Source: Nostoc parmelioides FACHB-3921
GTDB taxonomy: Bacteria; Cyanobacteriota; Cyanobacteriia; Cyanobacteriales; Nostocaceae
Direction of reading: 5' to 3'
DNA length: 64,000 nucleotides
Assembly: GCF_014696625.1 (NCBI RefSeq)
Contig: NZ_JACJQL010000001.1
Span: 1 to 64,000 of the forward strand
Part shown: positions 18,146 through 27,889 of the stretch, in pieces
How the letters are laid out: each line of letters starts with the position of its first letter
Position numbering within the stretch: position 1 is the stretch's first letter
Notes under the pieces: generated by a model
The model's input: only the letters and a program-made list of their open reading frames with translations
Database searches by the model: none
What the model was told of the DNA's origin: nothing
Made by a program: the position numbers and the translations under genes

Positions 18146-20605
18146 ATGTCGGGTATGCCTTCGCAGTGTCATAATCTAAAAGATCAAGTTGAGTCTATAT
18201 TGCAGCTTTTACAGCAGGAATTATCTTTGCGATCGCAAGATATCACATCTGTACAAACTTCTCTAGGTAAGGCGATTTCTCCCAAGTTTGAAATTGTGTT
18301 TGCTGGTGCATTTAGTGCAGGTAAGTCTATGCTGATTAATGCACTATTAGAACGGGAATTGTTATACAGTGCAGAAGGACACGCCACAGGTACAGAGTGC
18401 AAAATTGAGTATGCAGAATTAGATAAAGAACGGGTAGTTTTAACTTTTTTAAGTGAGGTAGAAATTCGGGAACAAGCAAACTCTCTGTGTCAACAGTTGG
18501 GATTTACGACAGCAGTTAATATTAATCAAGCTGAAGTGGTTAGCTTATTACATCAAGGATGTGAAGCGATTATTCAGCAAGAGGGTGGTGAGAGTAAATC
18601 AGAACGTGCCAAGCAAGCTAAAGCATTAATACTTTTACTACAAGGATATGAGGCGAATCGACAACATATTCATACAGTAAATAATGCTACATATTCGATG
18701 GAACATTTTAATTTTTCCAACCTGAAAGAGGCGGCTGGATATGCGCGTCGTGGTAGTAATAGTGCCGTATTAAAACAGATTGAATACTTTTGCAACCATC
18801 CGCTTTTGCAAGATGGAAACGTGATTATTGACACCCCAGGGATTGATGCACCAGTGGAAAAGGATGCACAACTAACCTACGCCAAGATACAACATCCTGA
18901 TACTTCGGCGGTGGTGTGTGTGCTGAAACCTGCTTCGGCGGGTGATATGACGAAAGAGGAAACAGAACTGTTAGAAAAGATGCGGCAAAATGGAGGAATA
19001 CGCGATCGCGTGTTTTATGTCTTCAATCGCATCGACGAAACTTGGTACAATACCCAGTTAAGGCAACGCTTGGATAATTTAATCAACGCACAATTCCGGG
19101 ACACAAGCCGGGTTTATAAAACCAGTGGGTTACTCGGTTTTTATGGGAGTCAGATTAAACAGACAAGTACTCAAGATAGATTTGGTTTAGATTCTATCTT
19201 TGGAGAAAGTGCCAAAGGTGCAAATGGTAATGAGGAAACACCACAATTTGTTTACGCCTTTAATAACTACTGTGTCAGTTCTGGTAAATTAGCCTCTAGT
19301 AATTTTCGGATTTCTCTCAATGGTTTTGAAACACCGAATCAAAACTATGTGCGGATTTTAGCTGAACAAGGAACACCTTTAATTAATCAGTTAATTCAAG
19401 ATAGTGGGATTGAAGAATTTCGCACAGCTATCACACGTTATCTGACTGAAGAAAAGCATCCCCAGCTTTTTAAAAATCTTGCTGATGATTTAGAAGATAT
19501 TTGTATTAACCTGAAAAAACATTATCAGACTGTACATCGTGACTTAGATAGTCAGCCTCGTGAAATTGAGATGATGAAGGCGCAGGAATTACAATATCTC
19601 AATCAGCAATTGCAACAAGTTGGTAAAGATTACAACCTACACATAACAGAAGAAGTTAATAATGTAATTAATCATGTTTGTGATGGATTTGAGGCAGATT
19701 TTCGCCAATTGCAATCACGGATGATTCGTCGTTTAGATGAATTGTTGGATACATTTTCCGTCGCTGATGCTTATCGTCGTGCTACTCTGAGTCATCCGCG
19801 TAATGCTACTGCGCCATTACTGGCAATTTTAGTAGAGGCGTTTTATTATTTGGCGAACCAATTAGAGGATATCTTAGTAGATTCATCTCAGGAACTAATG
19901 ACTAATCTTTTCCAAAGGTTGATGGAGAAGATTCGTAAATCAGAATATTATCGCCAGTTGTATCGTTTGCTGGGTAACGATGCGGGGATTGAACAAGAAC
20001 TCAAAGCTTTAGAAAAACGTGTGACTCAATCTTTAGTAGATGCAGCTAGTGTAGAATGCGATCGCTTTGTTAGAGAAAGTCCCAGTTTTTATGATGAAAA
20101 TACTTTTTCTATATATCAATTCCGTCAAACCTTGCTGCAAACATCTCAAAGTTATGACAGCGAAAGTATGGTAGAAGCAGAGCCAGCAATTAGGCAATTA
20201 TTAAAGTTAGATTTTGAGCCAAAGGTTTCTCATACTATTCGCAAAACATTCCGTCAAACTATTAACCAAATCCTCAAAACTCAATTGTTGCCAATGGCGA
20301 AACAGCAAGGAGATGAGATTTTACAACAGTACCCACAAGCGAGAGTTTATTTAGAAGACAAATTGCAACAAGAAGCGGAGGAGAAGATTAATAATAATAA
20401 CCGCTTACTTGGTGTCGTGGAAGGAAAAGTAGATGTGTATAATACGGCGATTGCTAATATTAACAATTGTTTACAAGCGATGCAATTATATGACCATTTA
20501 TTACCTTTAATTAATCTGGGCGAGTTAACAGTTGTTGAGCAGATTGCAGCTAGTAATGGTGTGATTGTCTCTGACGGGTTATTAGATGGAGTGGCGCAGG
20601 TTTAG
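18146..20605 (+). CDS. Dynamin-like large GTPase
   Basis: The 819-residue protein has a dynamin-type GTPase domain: P-loop GAFSAGKS (residues 54-61), the threonine-containing switch region GHATGTE, G3 DTPGID and G4 NRID. A long helical part follows, with a hydrophobic stretch near LLAILVEAFYYLANQLEDILV that could be the membrane paddle, and a helical C-terminus. It resembles bacterial dynamin-like proteins, which remodel or fuse membranes; as I recall the characterised Nostoc punctiforme protein is shorter (about 690 residues). It stands alone and is followed by its own terminator. The ATG at 18146 is supported by the even start of homology; 18155 is an alternative. Confidence 0.85.
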   Translation: MSGMPSQCHNLKDQVESILQLLQQELSLRSQDITSVQTSLGKAISPKFEIVFAGAFSAGKSMLINALLERELLYSAEGHATGTECKIEYAELDKERVVLTFLSEVEIREQANSLCQQLGFTTAVNINQAEVVSLLHQGCEAIIQQEGGESKSERAKQAKALILLLQGYEANRQHIHTVNNATYSMEHFNFSNLKEAAGYARRGSNSAVLKQIEYFCNHPLLQDGNVIIDTPGIDAPVEKDAQLTYAKIQHPDTSAVVCVLKPASAGDMTKEETELLEKMRQNGGIRDRVFYVFNRIDETWYNTQLRQRLDNLINAQFRDTSRVYKTSGLLGFYGSQIKQTSTQDRFGLDSIFGESAKGANGNEETPQFVYAFNNYCVSSGKLASSNFRISLNGFETPNQNYVRILAEQGTPLINQLIQDSGIEEFRTAITRYLTEEKHPQLFKNLADDLEDICINLKKHYQTVHRDLDSQPREIEMMKAQELQYLNQQLQQVGKDYNLHITEEVNNVINHVCDGFEADFRQLQSRMIRRLDELLDTFSVADAYRRATLSHPRNATAPLLAILVEAFYYLANQLEDILVDSSQELMTNLFQRLMEKIRKSEYYRQLYRLLGNDAGIEQELKALEKRVTQSLVDAASVECDRFVRESPSFYDENTFSIYQFRQTLLQTSQSYDSESMVEAEPAIRQLLKLDFEPKVSHTIRKTFRQTINQILKTQLLPMAKQQGDEILQQYPQARVYLEDKLQQEAEEKINNNNRLLGVVEGKVDVYNTAIANINNCLQAMQLYDHLLPLINLGELTVVEQIAASNGVIVSDGLLDGVAQV

Positions 20606-20621
20606 GAATTAGGTGATTTTG

Positions 20622-20646
20622 AAGTCCGCCTGTGCGGACTTTTTTT
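20622..20646 (+). terminator. Rho-independent terminator of the dynamin-like gene
   Basis: AAGTCCGC and GCGGACTT form an 8-bp stem with a CTGT loop, followed directly by a run of T. It lies 17 bases after the stop codon. Confidence 0.9.
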
Positions 20647-21229
20647 GATTATAGTTGTTGTGAAATATTCTACTTTTAACTTATACCAATTCAGTTAATG
20701 ATTGCAATACATCCTTGGGTTAAGAAGACGCGATGAATCGCGTCTCTACAAATGGTTTATTTGTCGCATTCTTTTTTCAAATTGGTATTACACAATCCAT
20801 CTTGATACCTTTTCTTAATGAAGATGTGCTTTATTCTGGACTTTAGAGACTTTGTATCTAACGTCTCTACATCATTTATTGGTTGCAACTTCATAGAGAA
20901 TTTGTATGAGCGTTGTTGATACTTGATTGCCACCGACTATATGATCAGCTTTTGAAAGGGATGATGTAGCAAAGCCAGGGTAGGGGCGATCGCATCAAAC
21001 TGTTTAGTAGCTCTATAATTTTTACCTGAACAAGAACAGGCTGAAGTATTAGAGTTTGTGGGTATGCAGAGGATTTCTGGTAAAAATATACTCAGGTGTA
21101 TTAAGGTTATAGAATGTCGCGTAATGAGATTATGCCAACTGTTCTTCAATTAGATACGATTGATGCTAGATAATGGGAAGGCTTTGGCATTCACTAGCAA
21201 ATCTAGCCCGGAAGAACAAATTAACAACT
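20647..21229. other. Gap before aspS containing a MITE-like element
   Basis: No convincing gene. It contains the short element described separately (20683-20788), a second partial AGACG...CGTCTCTAC repeat near 20845-20870, and AT-rich sequence up to aspS. A weak minus-strand frame near 20937-21149 lacks any family resemblance. Confidence 0.55.
20683..20788. mobile_element. MITE-like element with terminal inverted repeats
   Basis: The 106-bp unit has perfect 9-bp terminal inverted repeats, ATACCAATT (20683-20691) and AATTGGTAT (20780-20788), and an internal perfect palindrome AGACGCGAT-GA-ATCGCGTCT (20726-20745). No coding capacity. A copy of one end-like motif, ATACCAATT, also occurs at 18053-18061. 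Confidence 0.5.
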
Positions 21230-23017
21230 ATGCGAACTCACTATTGCGGCGAACTCCGACAAAAGGATATTGGAGAAACTGTTACCTTATATGGATGGGT
21301 AGACCGTCGCCGCGATCATGGGGGCGTGATATTCTTGGATTTACGCGATCGCTCTGGCATTGTCCAAGTTGTCAGCGATCCGCAACGCACCCCAGATTCC
21401 TACGAACTGGCTAACTCTCTACGTAATGAATACGTTGTGGAAATTACTGGTAGGGTAACACAACGTCCAGAAGAATCACTGAATAGCCGCATCCCGACTG
21501 GGGAAGTGGAAATCTACGCTGATAAGATTGAACTACTCAATGGGGTGCGGAAACAGTTACCCTTTCAAGTTTCTACAGCCGATACTGAGACGGTGAGGGA
21601 AGACTTACGGCTGAAATATCGTTACTTGGACTTGCGGCGCGATCGCATGGCGCGTAACATACAACTACGTCATCAAGTGGTGAAAGCGATGCGTCGTTAT
21701 TTGGAAGACGTAGAAGGTTTCATCGAAGTGGAAACCCCAATTCTCACCCGTTCCACCCCCGAAGGCGCGCGGGATTATGTGCTACCTAGCCGCGTCAATC
21801 CTGGTGAATGGTTTGCTTTACCCCAATCACCACAACTATTTAAACAGATCCTCATGGTATCTGGGTTAGATAGATATTATCAAATTGCGCGATGCTTCCG
21901 CGATGAGGACTTACGCGCCGACAGACAGCCAGAATTTACGCAGTTAGACATGGAAATGAGTTTCATGTCTGAGGAAGAGATTATCGAACTGAACGAAAAG
22001 TTAGTTAGCTATATCTTCAAAACCGTTAAAGGCGTTGAGTTACCGCTTCCGTTCCCCCGTCTCACCTACGCCGAAGCAATGGAACGTTACGGTTGTGATA
22101 AACCAGATACCCGCTACGATTTACAACTGGTTAATGTTTCCGATGTCATGAAAGACTCTGGTTTCAAAGTCTTTCGGGATGCTGTCGCCAATGGTGGTAT
22201 CGTCAAAATTCTGCCAATTCCCAACGGTAACGAGCAAATTTCTAACGTGCGGATTAAACCGGGTGGGGATTTATTCAGAGAAGCCAGCGAAGCCGGTGCA
22301 AAAGGTTTGGCTTACATCCGTGTGCGGGAAGATGGGGAAATTGACACCATCGGCGCAATTAAAGATAACCTCTCAGAAGAGCAGAAACAGGAAATCTTGC
22401 AGCGCACAGGTGCAAAACCAGGACATTTGTTACTGTTTGGTGCTGGTGATGCGGCTACCGTAAATAAAACCTTGGATAGATTGCGGCAAGCGATCGCCAA
22501 AGAATTTGGTTTAATTGATCCAGATAAAATCAATTTGCTCTGGGTTGTCGATTTCCCCATGTTTGAGTGGAATGCAGACGAGAAACGCCTAGAAGCACTA
22601 CACCACCCATTTACCGCACCCCACCCTGATGATTTGCATGACTTAAAAACTGCCCGCGCTCAAGCTTATGATTTAGTATTCAACGGTTTTGAAGTTGGTG
22701 GCGGTAGTCGGCGGATTTATCAACGGGAAGTCCAAGAACAGGTATTTGAAACCATTGGTTTATCTCCCGAAGAAGCCCAAAATAAATTCGGTTTCCTGTT
22801 GGAGGCGTTTGAATATGGTACACCGCCACACGGTGGTATCGCCTACGGTTTAGACCGATTGGTGATGTTGTTTGCTGGGGAAGAATCGATTCGAGATGTT
22901 ATTGCTTTTCCGAAGACACAGCAAGCACGTTGTTTGTTGACAGATGCACCTTCTGGTGTAGATGTCAAGCAGTTGAAGGAATTACACGTTGCTTCGACTT
23001 ATAAGCCGAAGTCTTAG
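21230..23017 (+). CDS. aspS: Aspartyl-tRNA synthetase
   Basis: From the ATG at 21230 ([24 protein letters not shown]) the enzyme has 595 residues, the usual bacterial length; the frame continues upstream to 21173 but that part is not conserved in style. It has the N-terminal OB fold that reads the anticodon, class II motifs 1 ([19 protein letters not shown]), 2 ([24 protein letters not shown]) and 3 ([15 protein letters not shown]), and the inserted GAD domain of bacterial-type AspRS. It charges tRNA-Asp. A terminator follows. Confidence 0.97.
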   Translation: MRTHYCGELRQKDIGETVTLYGWVDRRRDHGGVIFLDLRDRSGIVQVVSDPQRTPDSYELANSLRNEYVVEITGRVTQRPEESLNSRIPTGEVEIYADKIELLNGVRKQLPFQVSTADTETVREDLRLKYRYLDLRRDRMARNIQLRHQVVKAMRRYLEDVEGFIEVETPILTRSTPEGARDYVLPSRVNPGEWFALPQSPQLFKQILMVSGLDRYYQIARCFRDEDLRADRQPEFTQLDMEMSFMSEEEIIELNEKLVSYIFKTVKGVELPLPFPRLTYAEAMERYGCDKPDTRYDLQLVNVSDVMKDSGFKVFRDAVANGGIVKILPIPNGNEQISNVRIKPGGDLFREASEAGAKGLAYIRVREDGEIDTIGAIKDNLSEEQKQEILQRTGAKPGHLLLFGAGDAATVNKTLDRLRQAIAKEFGLIDPDKINLLWVVDFPMFEWNADEKRLEALHHPFTAPHPDDLHDLKTARAQAYDLVFNGFEVGGGSRRIYQREVQEQVFETIGLSPEEAQNKFGFLLEAFEYGTPPHGGIAYGLDRLVMLFAGEESIRDVIAFPKTQQARCLLTDAPSGVDVKQLKELHVASTYKPKS

Positions 23018-23028
23018 GGATGAGAAAT

Positions 23029-23067
23029 AAGATACCTGGATTTTTGAAAGTTCGGGTATCTTATTTT
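23029..23067 (+). terminator. Rho-independent terminator of aspS
   Basis: AAGATACC (23029-23036) pairs with GGTATCTT (23055-23062) and is followed by ATTTTT. It lies twelve bases after the aspS stop. Confidence 0.8.
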
Positions 23068-23116
23068 TAACGCGGAGGTTCGCGGAGGGTAAGAGTTTGA
23101 AAGTTGGAGTTATGCA

Positions 23117-23326
23117 ATGTCATCCACCGCAATTACGACAGTTATCAAAATGATGGAGTCTCTACCTGTAGAGATTCAGGCGCAAGTTGCAGAACATCTT
23201 CGAGAGTATATTAGCGATTTACAAGATGAAGCACGATGGGAACAATCGTTTCAGAAAACACAAGCCAACCTGGTTGCTGCGGCTCGTCGTGCTAGAGAAG
23301 AAATGCGTAAGGGTGTAAAGGTATAG
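23117..23326 (+). CDS. Small antitoxin-like protein (69 aa)
   Basis: The 69-residue protein is predicted almost entirely helical: MMESLPVEIQAQVAEHLREYISDLQDEARWEQSFQKTQANLVAAARRAREEM. It resembles a common family of small cyanobacterial proteins that often sit in front of toxin genes of type II systems. No toxin-sized frame follows; the next 200 bp are repeats. It may be an orphan antitoxin or a free-standing regulator. Function is inferred only by resemblance. Confidence 0.6.
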   Translation: MSSTAITTVIKMMESLPVEIQAQVAEHLREYISDLQDEARWEQSFQKTQANLVAAARRAREEMRKGVKV

Positions 23327-23526
23327 GAGGGGTGTAAGGGTTTTTGGCGTTGCTGATTGGTGGGATGATTTTTGTCGGGCTACGCCCCACCAACGCTAAC
23401 ACGCAAAGGCGCAAAGGCGCAAAGAATAACTATTTTGCTGTGTACAAAAGTCCCAATTCATCCCGCATTTATGCAACGCCGGGTTTTTAACTCAGTCCCC
23501 AATCCCCAATCCCCAGTCCCCAGTCC
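23327..23526. repeat. Repeat-rich intergenic stretch with STRR1-type heptamers
   Basis: 23496-23526 is an array of CCCCAAT/CCCCAGT heptamers, a classical STRR of heterocystous cyanobacteria. 23400-23423 holds GGCGCAAA repeats. No gene. Confidence 0.7.
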
Positions 23527-24720
23527 TTAAGACGCTTGATTTGTGATAGTTGTAGGGGAATCATCGGCTTTTAGTTTCACCCAAACGAAGAAGGGAATTG
23601 CTAAAAGCTGGGTTGCAGAGGAGAAGACGATCAATGTAGTGATGGAATGATCGTATAGAATCCCCATGAGAGCGCTGCCTAAGAACCAGGATAGACCGTA
23701 GCCAGTGCTGAAAATGCCGTAGGCGGTGGCGCGTTTATGTTTGGGAACCATACCGGCGATCGCCGCTTTTAAGATGGATTCTTGCGCTCCCATACCAATT
23801 CCCCAAAATGCTATGCCTAAAAGTGCTAGATGGGTATCGCCTAAAAATACCAGTGGGGCAAATAAACATGAGATAAAAGCCGCGATAATTAAGATAGAAA
23901 TGCCTAGTCGGTCAAATAGGTAGCCAAATATTAAGGCAGCGATCGCATCTACACCCATCGCCAAGGCATAAAACAGAGGTATTGTCTCTCCTGTAGCAAT
24001 GGCTGATTTTTGAAAATGGAAGGCAATTAAGGGAAAATCTGCATATCCGGCGGCAATAACGGCTACTGCACCTAAATAAATCCAAAATATGCGCGGTAAT
24101 CCTTCTTGTTGTTTCTGTTCCTCGGTTTCTTCTTCAAAATCACTGGGATTGGGATAGAGAAATTGTAGTACTAACAACACCACCAATCCCAAAACCGCAG
24201 GTACAATCAAAATCGTAAAGGCGTGACGATACTCTCCCTGGAAATAGACCATTGCAGCCACAGCCAAAGGCCCCATAACTGCACCGGTCTGATCCATTGC
24301 CTCATGTAAACCAAAGCCAAAGCCTCTGCCAATTTGACTCGCACCGTGGGAAAGCAGCGCATCTCGTGGGGGAGTACGCACAGCCTTACCAGTACGTTCA
24401 GCCATCATCAAACCTGCGGCTGCTTCCCATCTTCCGGTTAAGGCTAACAATGGTACAACGGCAGTGTTTAAGATGTAACCTAAAGTTGTAATTCCCCAAT
24501 ATTTGCGTGACTGGTCGCTGAGATAACCAATCACTAAGCGTAAACCATAGCCAATCAACTCACCAAAACCAGCTACTAAGCCTACCACAGTGCCGCTAGC
24601 GCCTAAAACCTGTAAATAAGCCCCTGTGATACTGCGCGCCCCTTCATAGGTCGCATCGGCGCAAAGGCTCACGAAACCTAATAAGATGACAAACCTTAAC
24701 GCGGCTGATTTCTGTGGCAT
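23527..24720 (-). CDS. Major facilitator superfamily transporter
   Basis: The 397-residue protein has about twelve hydrophobic segments in two halves separated by an acidic, glutamine-rich cytoplasmic loop (PSDFEEETEEQKQQEG). The loop motif between TM2 and TM3 is GYLSDQSRKYWG. Conserved positions such as RTGKAVRTPPRDALLS after TM4 mark a distinct MFS subgroup seen in cyanobacteria and other bacteria. Substrate is unknown. It is co-oriented with modBC but separated by about 100 bp. Confidence 0.82.
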   Translation of the reverse strand: MPQKSAALRFVILLGFVSLCADATYEGARSITGAYLQVLGASGTVVGLVAGFGELIGYGLRLVIGYLSDQSRKYWGITTLGYILNTAVVPLLALTGRWEAAAGLMMAERTGKAVRTPPRDALLSHGASQIGRGFGFGLHEAMDQTGAVMGPLAVAAMVYFQGEYRHAFTILIVPAVLGLVVLLVLQFLYPNPSDFEEETEEQKQQEGLPRIFWIYLGAVAVIAAGYADFPLIAFHFQKSAIATGETIPLFYALAMGVDAIAALIFGYLFDRLGISILIIAAFISCLFAPLVFLGDTHLALLGIAFWGIGMGAQESILKAAIAGMVPKHKRATAYGIFSTGYGLSWFLGSALMGILYDHSITTLIVFSSATQLLAIPFFVWVKLKADDSPTTITNQAS

Positions 24721-24817
24721 ACCATTCTTTGTAATTTACGGCTTCCATATTGAAACACTGAATTACAAAAAACAGTTGTTGATGAACTACAAAATTAGAT
24801 TGTTTATGCTTTTAAAT

Positions 24818-26623
24818 TTAATTCATGAGAATTAAGCGTAGTGGATCTAATGTGACATACCAAGGAAATGGTTTTTCTTTGATATTTAGCCATTTTTCTT
24901 TGAAGACTTCTGCTTGTAGGTTGTAATCTTGTGGGCTGTTGGCTGGGGAATGGAGTTTTAAAAATAATGTAATGCGATGGGGTGTTTCACTTGTCCGTAC
25001 TAGCCAGCAGGGAAAGGTGTTTTCTTGGTTGGGGTCATTGGTAAAGGTTATTTGATGGGCGCGGATGCCGATGTGAGATAATTCGTTGGGAATTGGTGCA
25101 ATAACTTTAAGATGACAACCCCAATCTATTGCTTCTATTTGTTGCGCTGATTCGACAATAGCATTGGAGAAGTTTTTACAGCCAGTGATTTGAGCCACAC
25201 TCACAGTAGCGGGATGCTCAAAAATCTCATATTTAGAACCATAATGTACCGGGCTACCGTCCTCCAATACCAAGAGATTGGGGCAAATTCGGTAAGCTTC
25301 TTCCATGTTATGGGTGACAAATAAAGATACACCTTGGTAGTTTGTGAGGGTTTCCATCATTTGCTGTTCTAATTGACTCCGCAGGTGGGTATCAAGGGCA
25401 GAGAATGGCTCATCTAACAATAAAGCCTCTGGTTGACTGGCTAAAGCCCTAGCTAAAGCTACCCGTTGTTGCTGTCCTCCTGAAAGTTGGTGCGGATAGC
25501 GATCGCCTAATCCTTGTAACTGCATGGCGATCAGTTGTTCTTCTACCTGCACCCGCATACTGTTGTCTGATAGTTTTTTGGGTAAGCCAAAAGCAATGTT
25601 TTGCGCCACTGTCATGTGGGGAAACAGGGCGTAATTTTGGACTAAAAAACCGATGCGGCGATCGCGGCTAGGCAAATTAATTCCCTGTTCGGAATCAAAT
25701 AATACCCTACCATTCAATACTATCCGCCCTCTTGTAGGTGTTTCAATCCCTGCAATACATCGCAGAATCATACTCTTACCGGCACCCGAACCCCCCAACA
25801 ATCCCAAAGGTTGCTCATCGGTGGTGAAAGCAACTTTTAAATGAAAACTGGGCAGATGTTTTTCTATATCTACCAACAGTTCCACTTGAGAAGCAGGCGC
25901 AGACAACAAAACTACTTCATTCCCTTGCTCTTTTGTCTGTTTTGCTTGTCCCCCTCTTCCCTTCTTTTCCCTCACCTCTTGCCAAAAGTTAACAGCAATA
26001 ATCCCCGATAGGGAAATCACCATAATCATAATTGCCCAAAACCAAGCCTCATTGGTCGCCCCCGCTTCCACTGCAAAATAAATCGCCATTGGGATTGTTT
26101 GCGTTTGTCCAGGGATATTCCCAGCCAACATTAACGTTGCACCAAATTCACCCAAGGCACGGGCAAAGGATAACATTGTCGCGGCTACAATCCCAGGGAA
26201 TGCCAAAGGCAAACTGATACGCCAAAAGATAGTAGATTCACTAGCCCCCAAGGTTCTCGCTACCCGTAGTAAATTACCGTCAATCTGGGCAAAGGCTCCC
26301 AATGAGGTTTTATACATGAGAGGAAAAGAGACAATGGTCGCGGCGATCGCTGCCCCATACCATGTAAAAACTATACTGAAATCAAAAAGCCCCATCAGTT
26401 TCCCCATAGGGCCGTTTTTCCCGAAAAACAGCAGTAACAGAAAGCCAACAACAGTAGGAGGTAAAATCAAGGGAGCGACAAAGATACCTTCAATCAAGGA
26501 TTTGCCTTTACCGCGATAACTCAACATCCAATAAGCAGCAGCAATACCTAAAAAGAAGGTGATGAATGTGGCAAGTAAGGATGTTTTGAGTGATATCCAA
26601 AGCGGCGACAAATCTAGTGGCAT
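24818..26623 (-). CDS. modBC: Fused molybdate ABC transporter permease-ATPase
   Basis: The 601-residue protein joins a ModB permease (residues about 1-215, five to six membrane segments, with the EAA loop around ARTLGASESTIFWRISLPLAFPGI) to a ModC ATPase. The ATPase half has Walker A GGSGAGKS, Q-loop VQNYALFPH, signature LSGGQQQRVALARAL, Walker B LLLDEPFSALD and the H-loop THNMEEA. The C-terminal region after about 490 is a degenerate regulatory (TOBE-like) part. Fused modBC genes are known from Anabaena variabilis, where molybdate uptake serves nitrogenase and nitrate reductase. No modA is adjacent. Neighbouring murQ lies upstream on the same strand. Confidence 0.93.
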   Translation of the reverse strand: MPLDLSPLWISLKTSLLATFITFFLGIAAAYWMLSYRGKGKSLIEGIFVAPLILPPTVVGFLLLLFFGKNGPMGKLMGLFDFSIVFTWYGAAIAATIVSFPLMYKTSLGAFAQIDGNLLRVARTLGASESTIFWRISLPLAFPGIVAATMLSFARALGEFGATLMLAGNIPGQTQTIPMAIYFAVEAGATNEAWFWAIMIMVISLSGIIAVNFWQEVREKKGRGGQAKQTKEQGNEVVLLSAPASQVELLVDIEKHLPSFHLKVAFTTDEQPLGLLGGSGAGKSMILRCIAGIETPTRGRIVLNGRVLFDSEQGINLPSRDRRIGFLVQNYALFPHMTVAQNIAFGLPKKLSDNSMRVQVEEQLIAMQLQGLGDRYPHQLSGGQQQRVALARALASQPEALLLDEPFSALDTHLRSQLEQQMMETLTNYQGVSLFVTHNMEEAYRICPNLLVLEDGSPVHYGSKYEIFEHPATVSVAQITGCKNFSNAIVESAQQIEAIDWGCHLKVIAPIPNELSHIGIRAHQITFTNDPNQENTFPCWLVRTSETPHRITLFLKLHSPANSPQDYNLQAEVFKEKWLNIKEKPFPWYVTLDPLRLILMN

Positions 26624-26873
26624 GGTGATATTTGTATAGAGTTCGTAATTCGTAATTACTTTGCGCTCAGAGTTTTATGAATTAGCAACAAATCTTGTAG
26701 TAATTAAGATTCCTCTTCTGGCTTCAAATAATAATCTACCAACTTTTTACGCAAAAGGTTGGTAGATGACAACAAATTACCGAATATACTTAAAAGTCAA
26801 TGGTCAATAGTCAACATTGCAAGATTTTTGACTAATGACTAATGACAACTGACAACTGACAACTGACAACTAA
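26624..26873. repeat. Intergenic hairpin and STRR array upstream of modBC
   Basis: CTACCAACTTTT and AAAAGGTTGGTAG (about 26736-26766) form a strong hairpin with a TACGC loop. 26828-26872 is an array of ACTGACA/ACTAATG heptamers. No gene. The hairpin lies in the probable modBC leader or the murQ 3' end. Confidence 0.6.
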
Positions 26874-27797
26874 CTAATCACCTTGATTTTTATAACTAGT
26901 AACAGCTTCCCGAAGATTTCCTTGATGTGCTGATAAAAGCCGATCGCCTGCGTCTTTATCCAAACCAGTCCAGTGCATTACCAGCGCCAATTTTACCCAC
27001 TTACCACTACGTTCTAATAAAAAACCAGCCGCTTCCCGACTTAAGCCGGTGAGGTCTTGCAAAATTCGCAAAGCGCGATCGCGTAATTTCTGATTTGTGA
27101 CTGCTACATCCACCATCCGATTGCCGTAAACTTTGCCCAGCTTGACCATCACCCCAGTCGAGAGGATATTTAGCGTTAATTTGGTAACTGTACCGGCTTT
27201 GAGACGTGTGGAACCTGCCAATATTTCCGGCCCTGTTAACAGGCGAATGTCAATATCAGCTGTAAAACTCACTTGTTCAGCAGGTACACAAGCAATGAAA
27301 ATTGTCAAGGCTCCCCGTTGACGAGCAGAGTTAATTGCACCGTGGACAAAAGGCGTTGTTCCACCAGCCGTAATACCAACAACAACATCTAACTGGGTAA
27401 TATGACGTTGAGCGATCGCTGCGTCTCCATCTTCCGCCCGGTCTTCTAAATCTTCCGAACTGCGTACCAATGCACCCGCACCACCAGCAATAATTCCCTG
27501 TACCAACTCTGGGGGGGTACAAAAAGTTGGTGGACACTCAGCCGCATCTAACACGCCTAACCTACCACTGGTTCCAGCACCAACATAAAACAAGCGTCCC
27601 CCTTGACGCAGGCGATCGGCTGTCTGTTCAATCGCTGTCGCAATCTGGACTTTAGCCGCCGCCACCGCCTCCACAGTCTTGAGGTCTTCACTATTAAACA
27701 ACTCCACCAATTCCAGAGAACTGAGTTGATCTAAGTTTTGACTGAGAGGATTGACTTGTTCGGTCAATAAATGCCCACGTTCCTGCAAATTTGCCAT
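26874..27797 (-). CDS. murQ: N-acetylmuramic acid 6-phosphate etherase
   Basis: The 307-residue protein is a SIS-fold etherase: GRLFYVGAGTSGRLGVLDAAECPPTF, the catalytic-acid region ALVRSSEDLEDRAEDG and GITAGGTTPFV are hallmark MurQ segments, and the C-terminus has the helical LSREAAGFLLERSGKWVKLALVM. It cleaves the lactyl ether of MurNAc-6-phosphate during cell-wall recycling, giving GlcNAc-6-phosphate. Length matches the family. Confidence 0.95.
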   Translation of the reverse strand: MANLQERGHLLTEQVNPLSQNLDQLSSLELVELFNSEDLKTVEAVAAAKVQIATAIEQTADRLRQGGRLFYVGAGTSGRLGVLDAAECPPTFCTPPELVQGIIAGGAGALVRSSEDLEDRAEDGDAAIAQRHITQLDVVVGITAGGTTPFVHGAINSARQRGALTIFIACVPAEQVSFTADIDIRLLTGPEILAGSTRLKAGTVTKLTLNILSTGVMVKLGKVYGNRMVDVAVTNQKLRDRALRILQDLTGLSREAAGFLLERSGKWVKLALVMHWTGLDKDAGDRLLSAHQGNLREAVTSYKNQGD

Positions 27798-27889
27798 GTA
27801 TTTTGATGTCCCCTGCCATTATGTAACTTAGTCCAGAATCTTCATGTACAGACGTTGCATGAAACGTCTCTAATGACTAAACGACTAAG
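27798..27889. repeat. Short dispersed palindrome
   Basis: AGACGTT-GCATG-AAACGTCT (about 27850-27869) is a near-perfect palindrome resembling other AGACG...CGTCTCTA elements in this window (20726-20745). Confidence 0.45.

Noticed and set aside
20937..21149. Minus-strand 70-codon frame upstream of aspS
   Set aside because: Low-information sequence, no family resemblance, and it lies in a repeat-rich leader.
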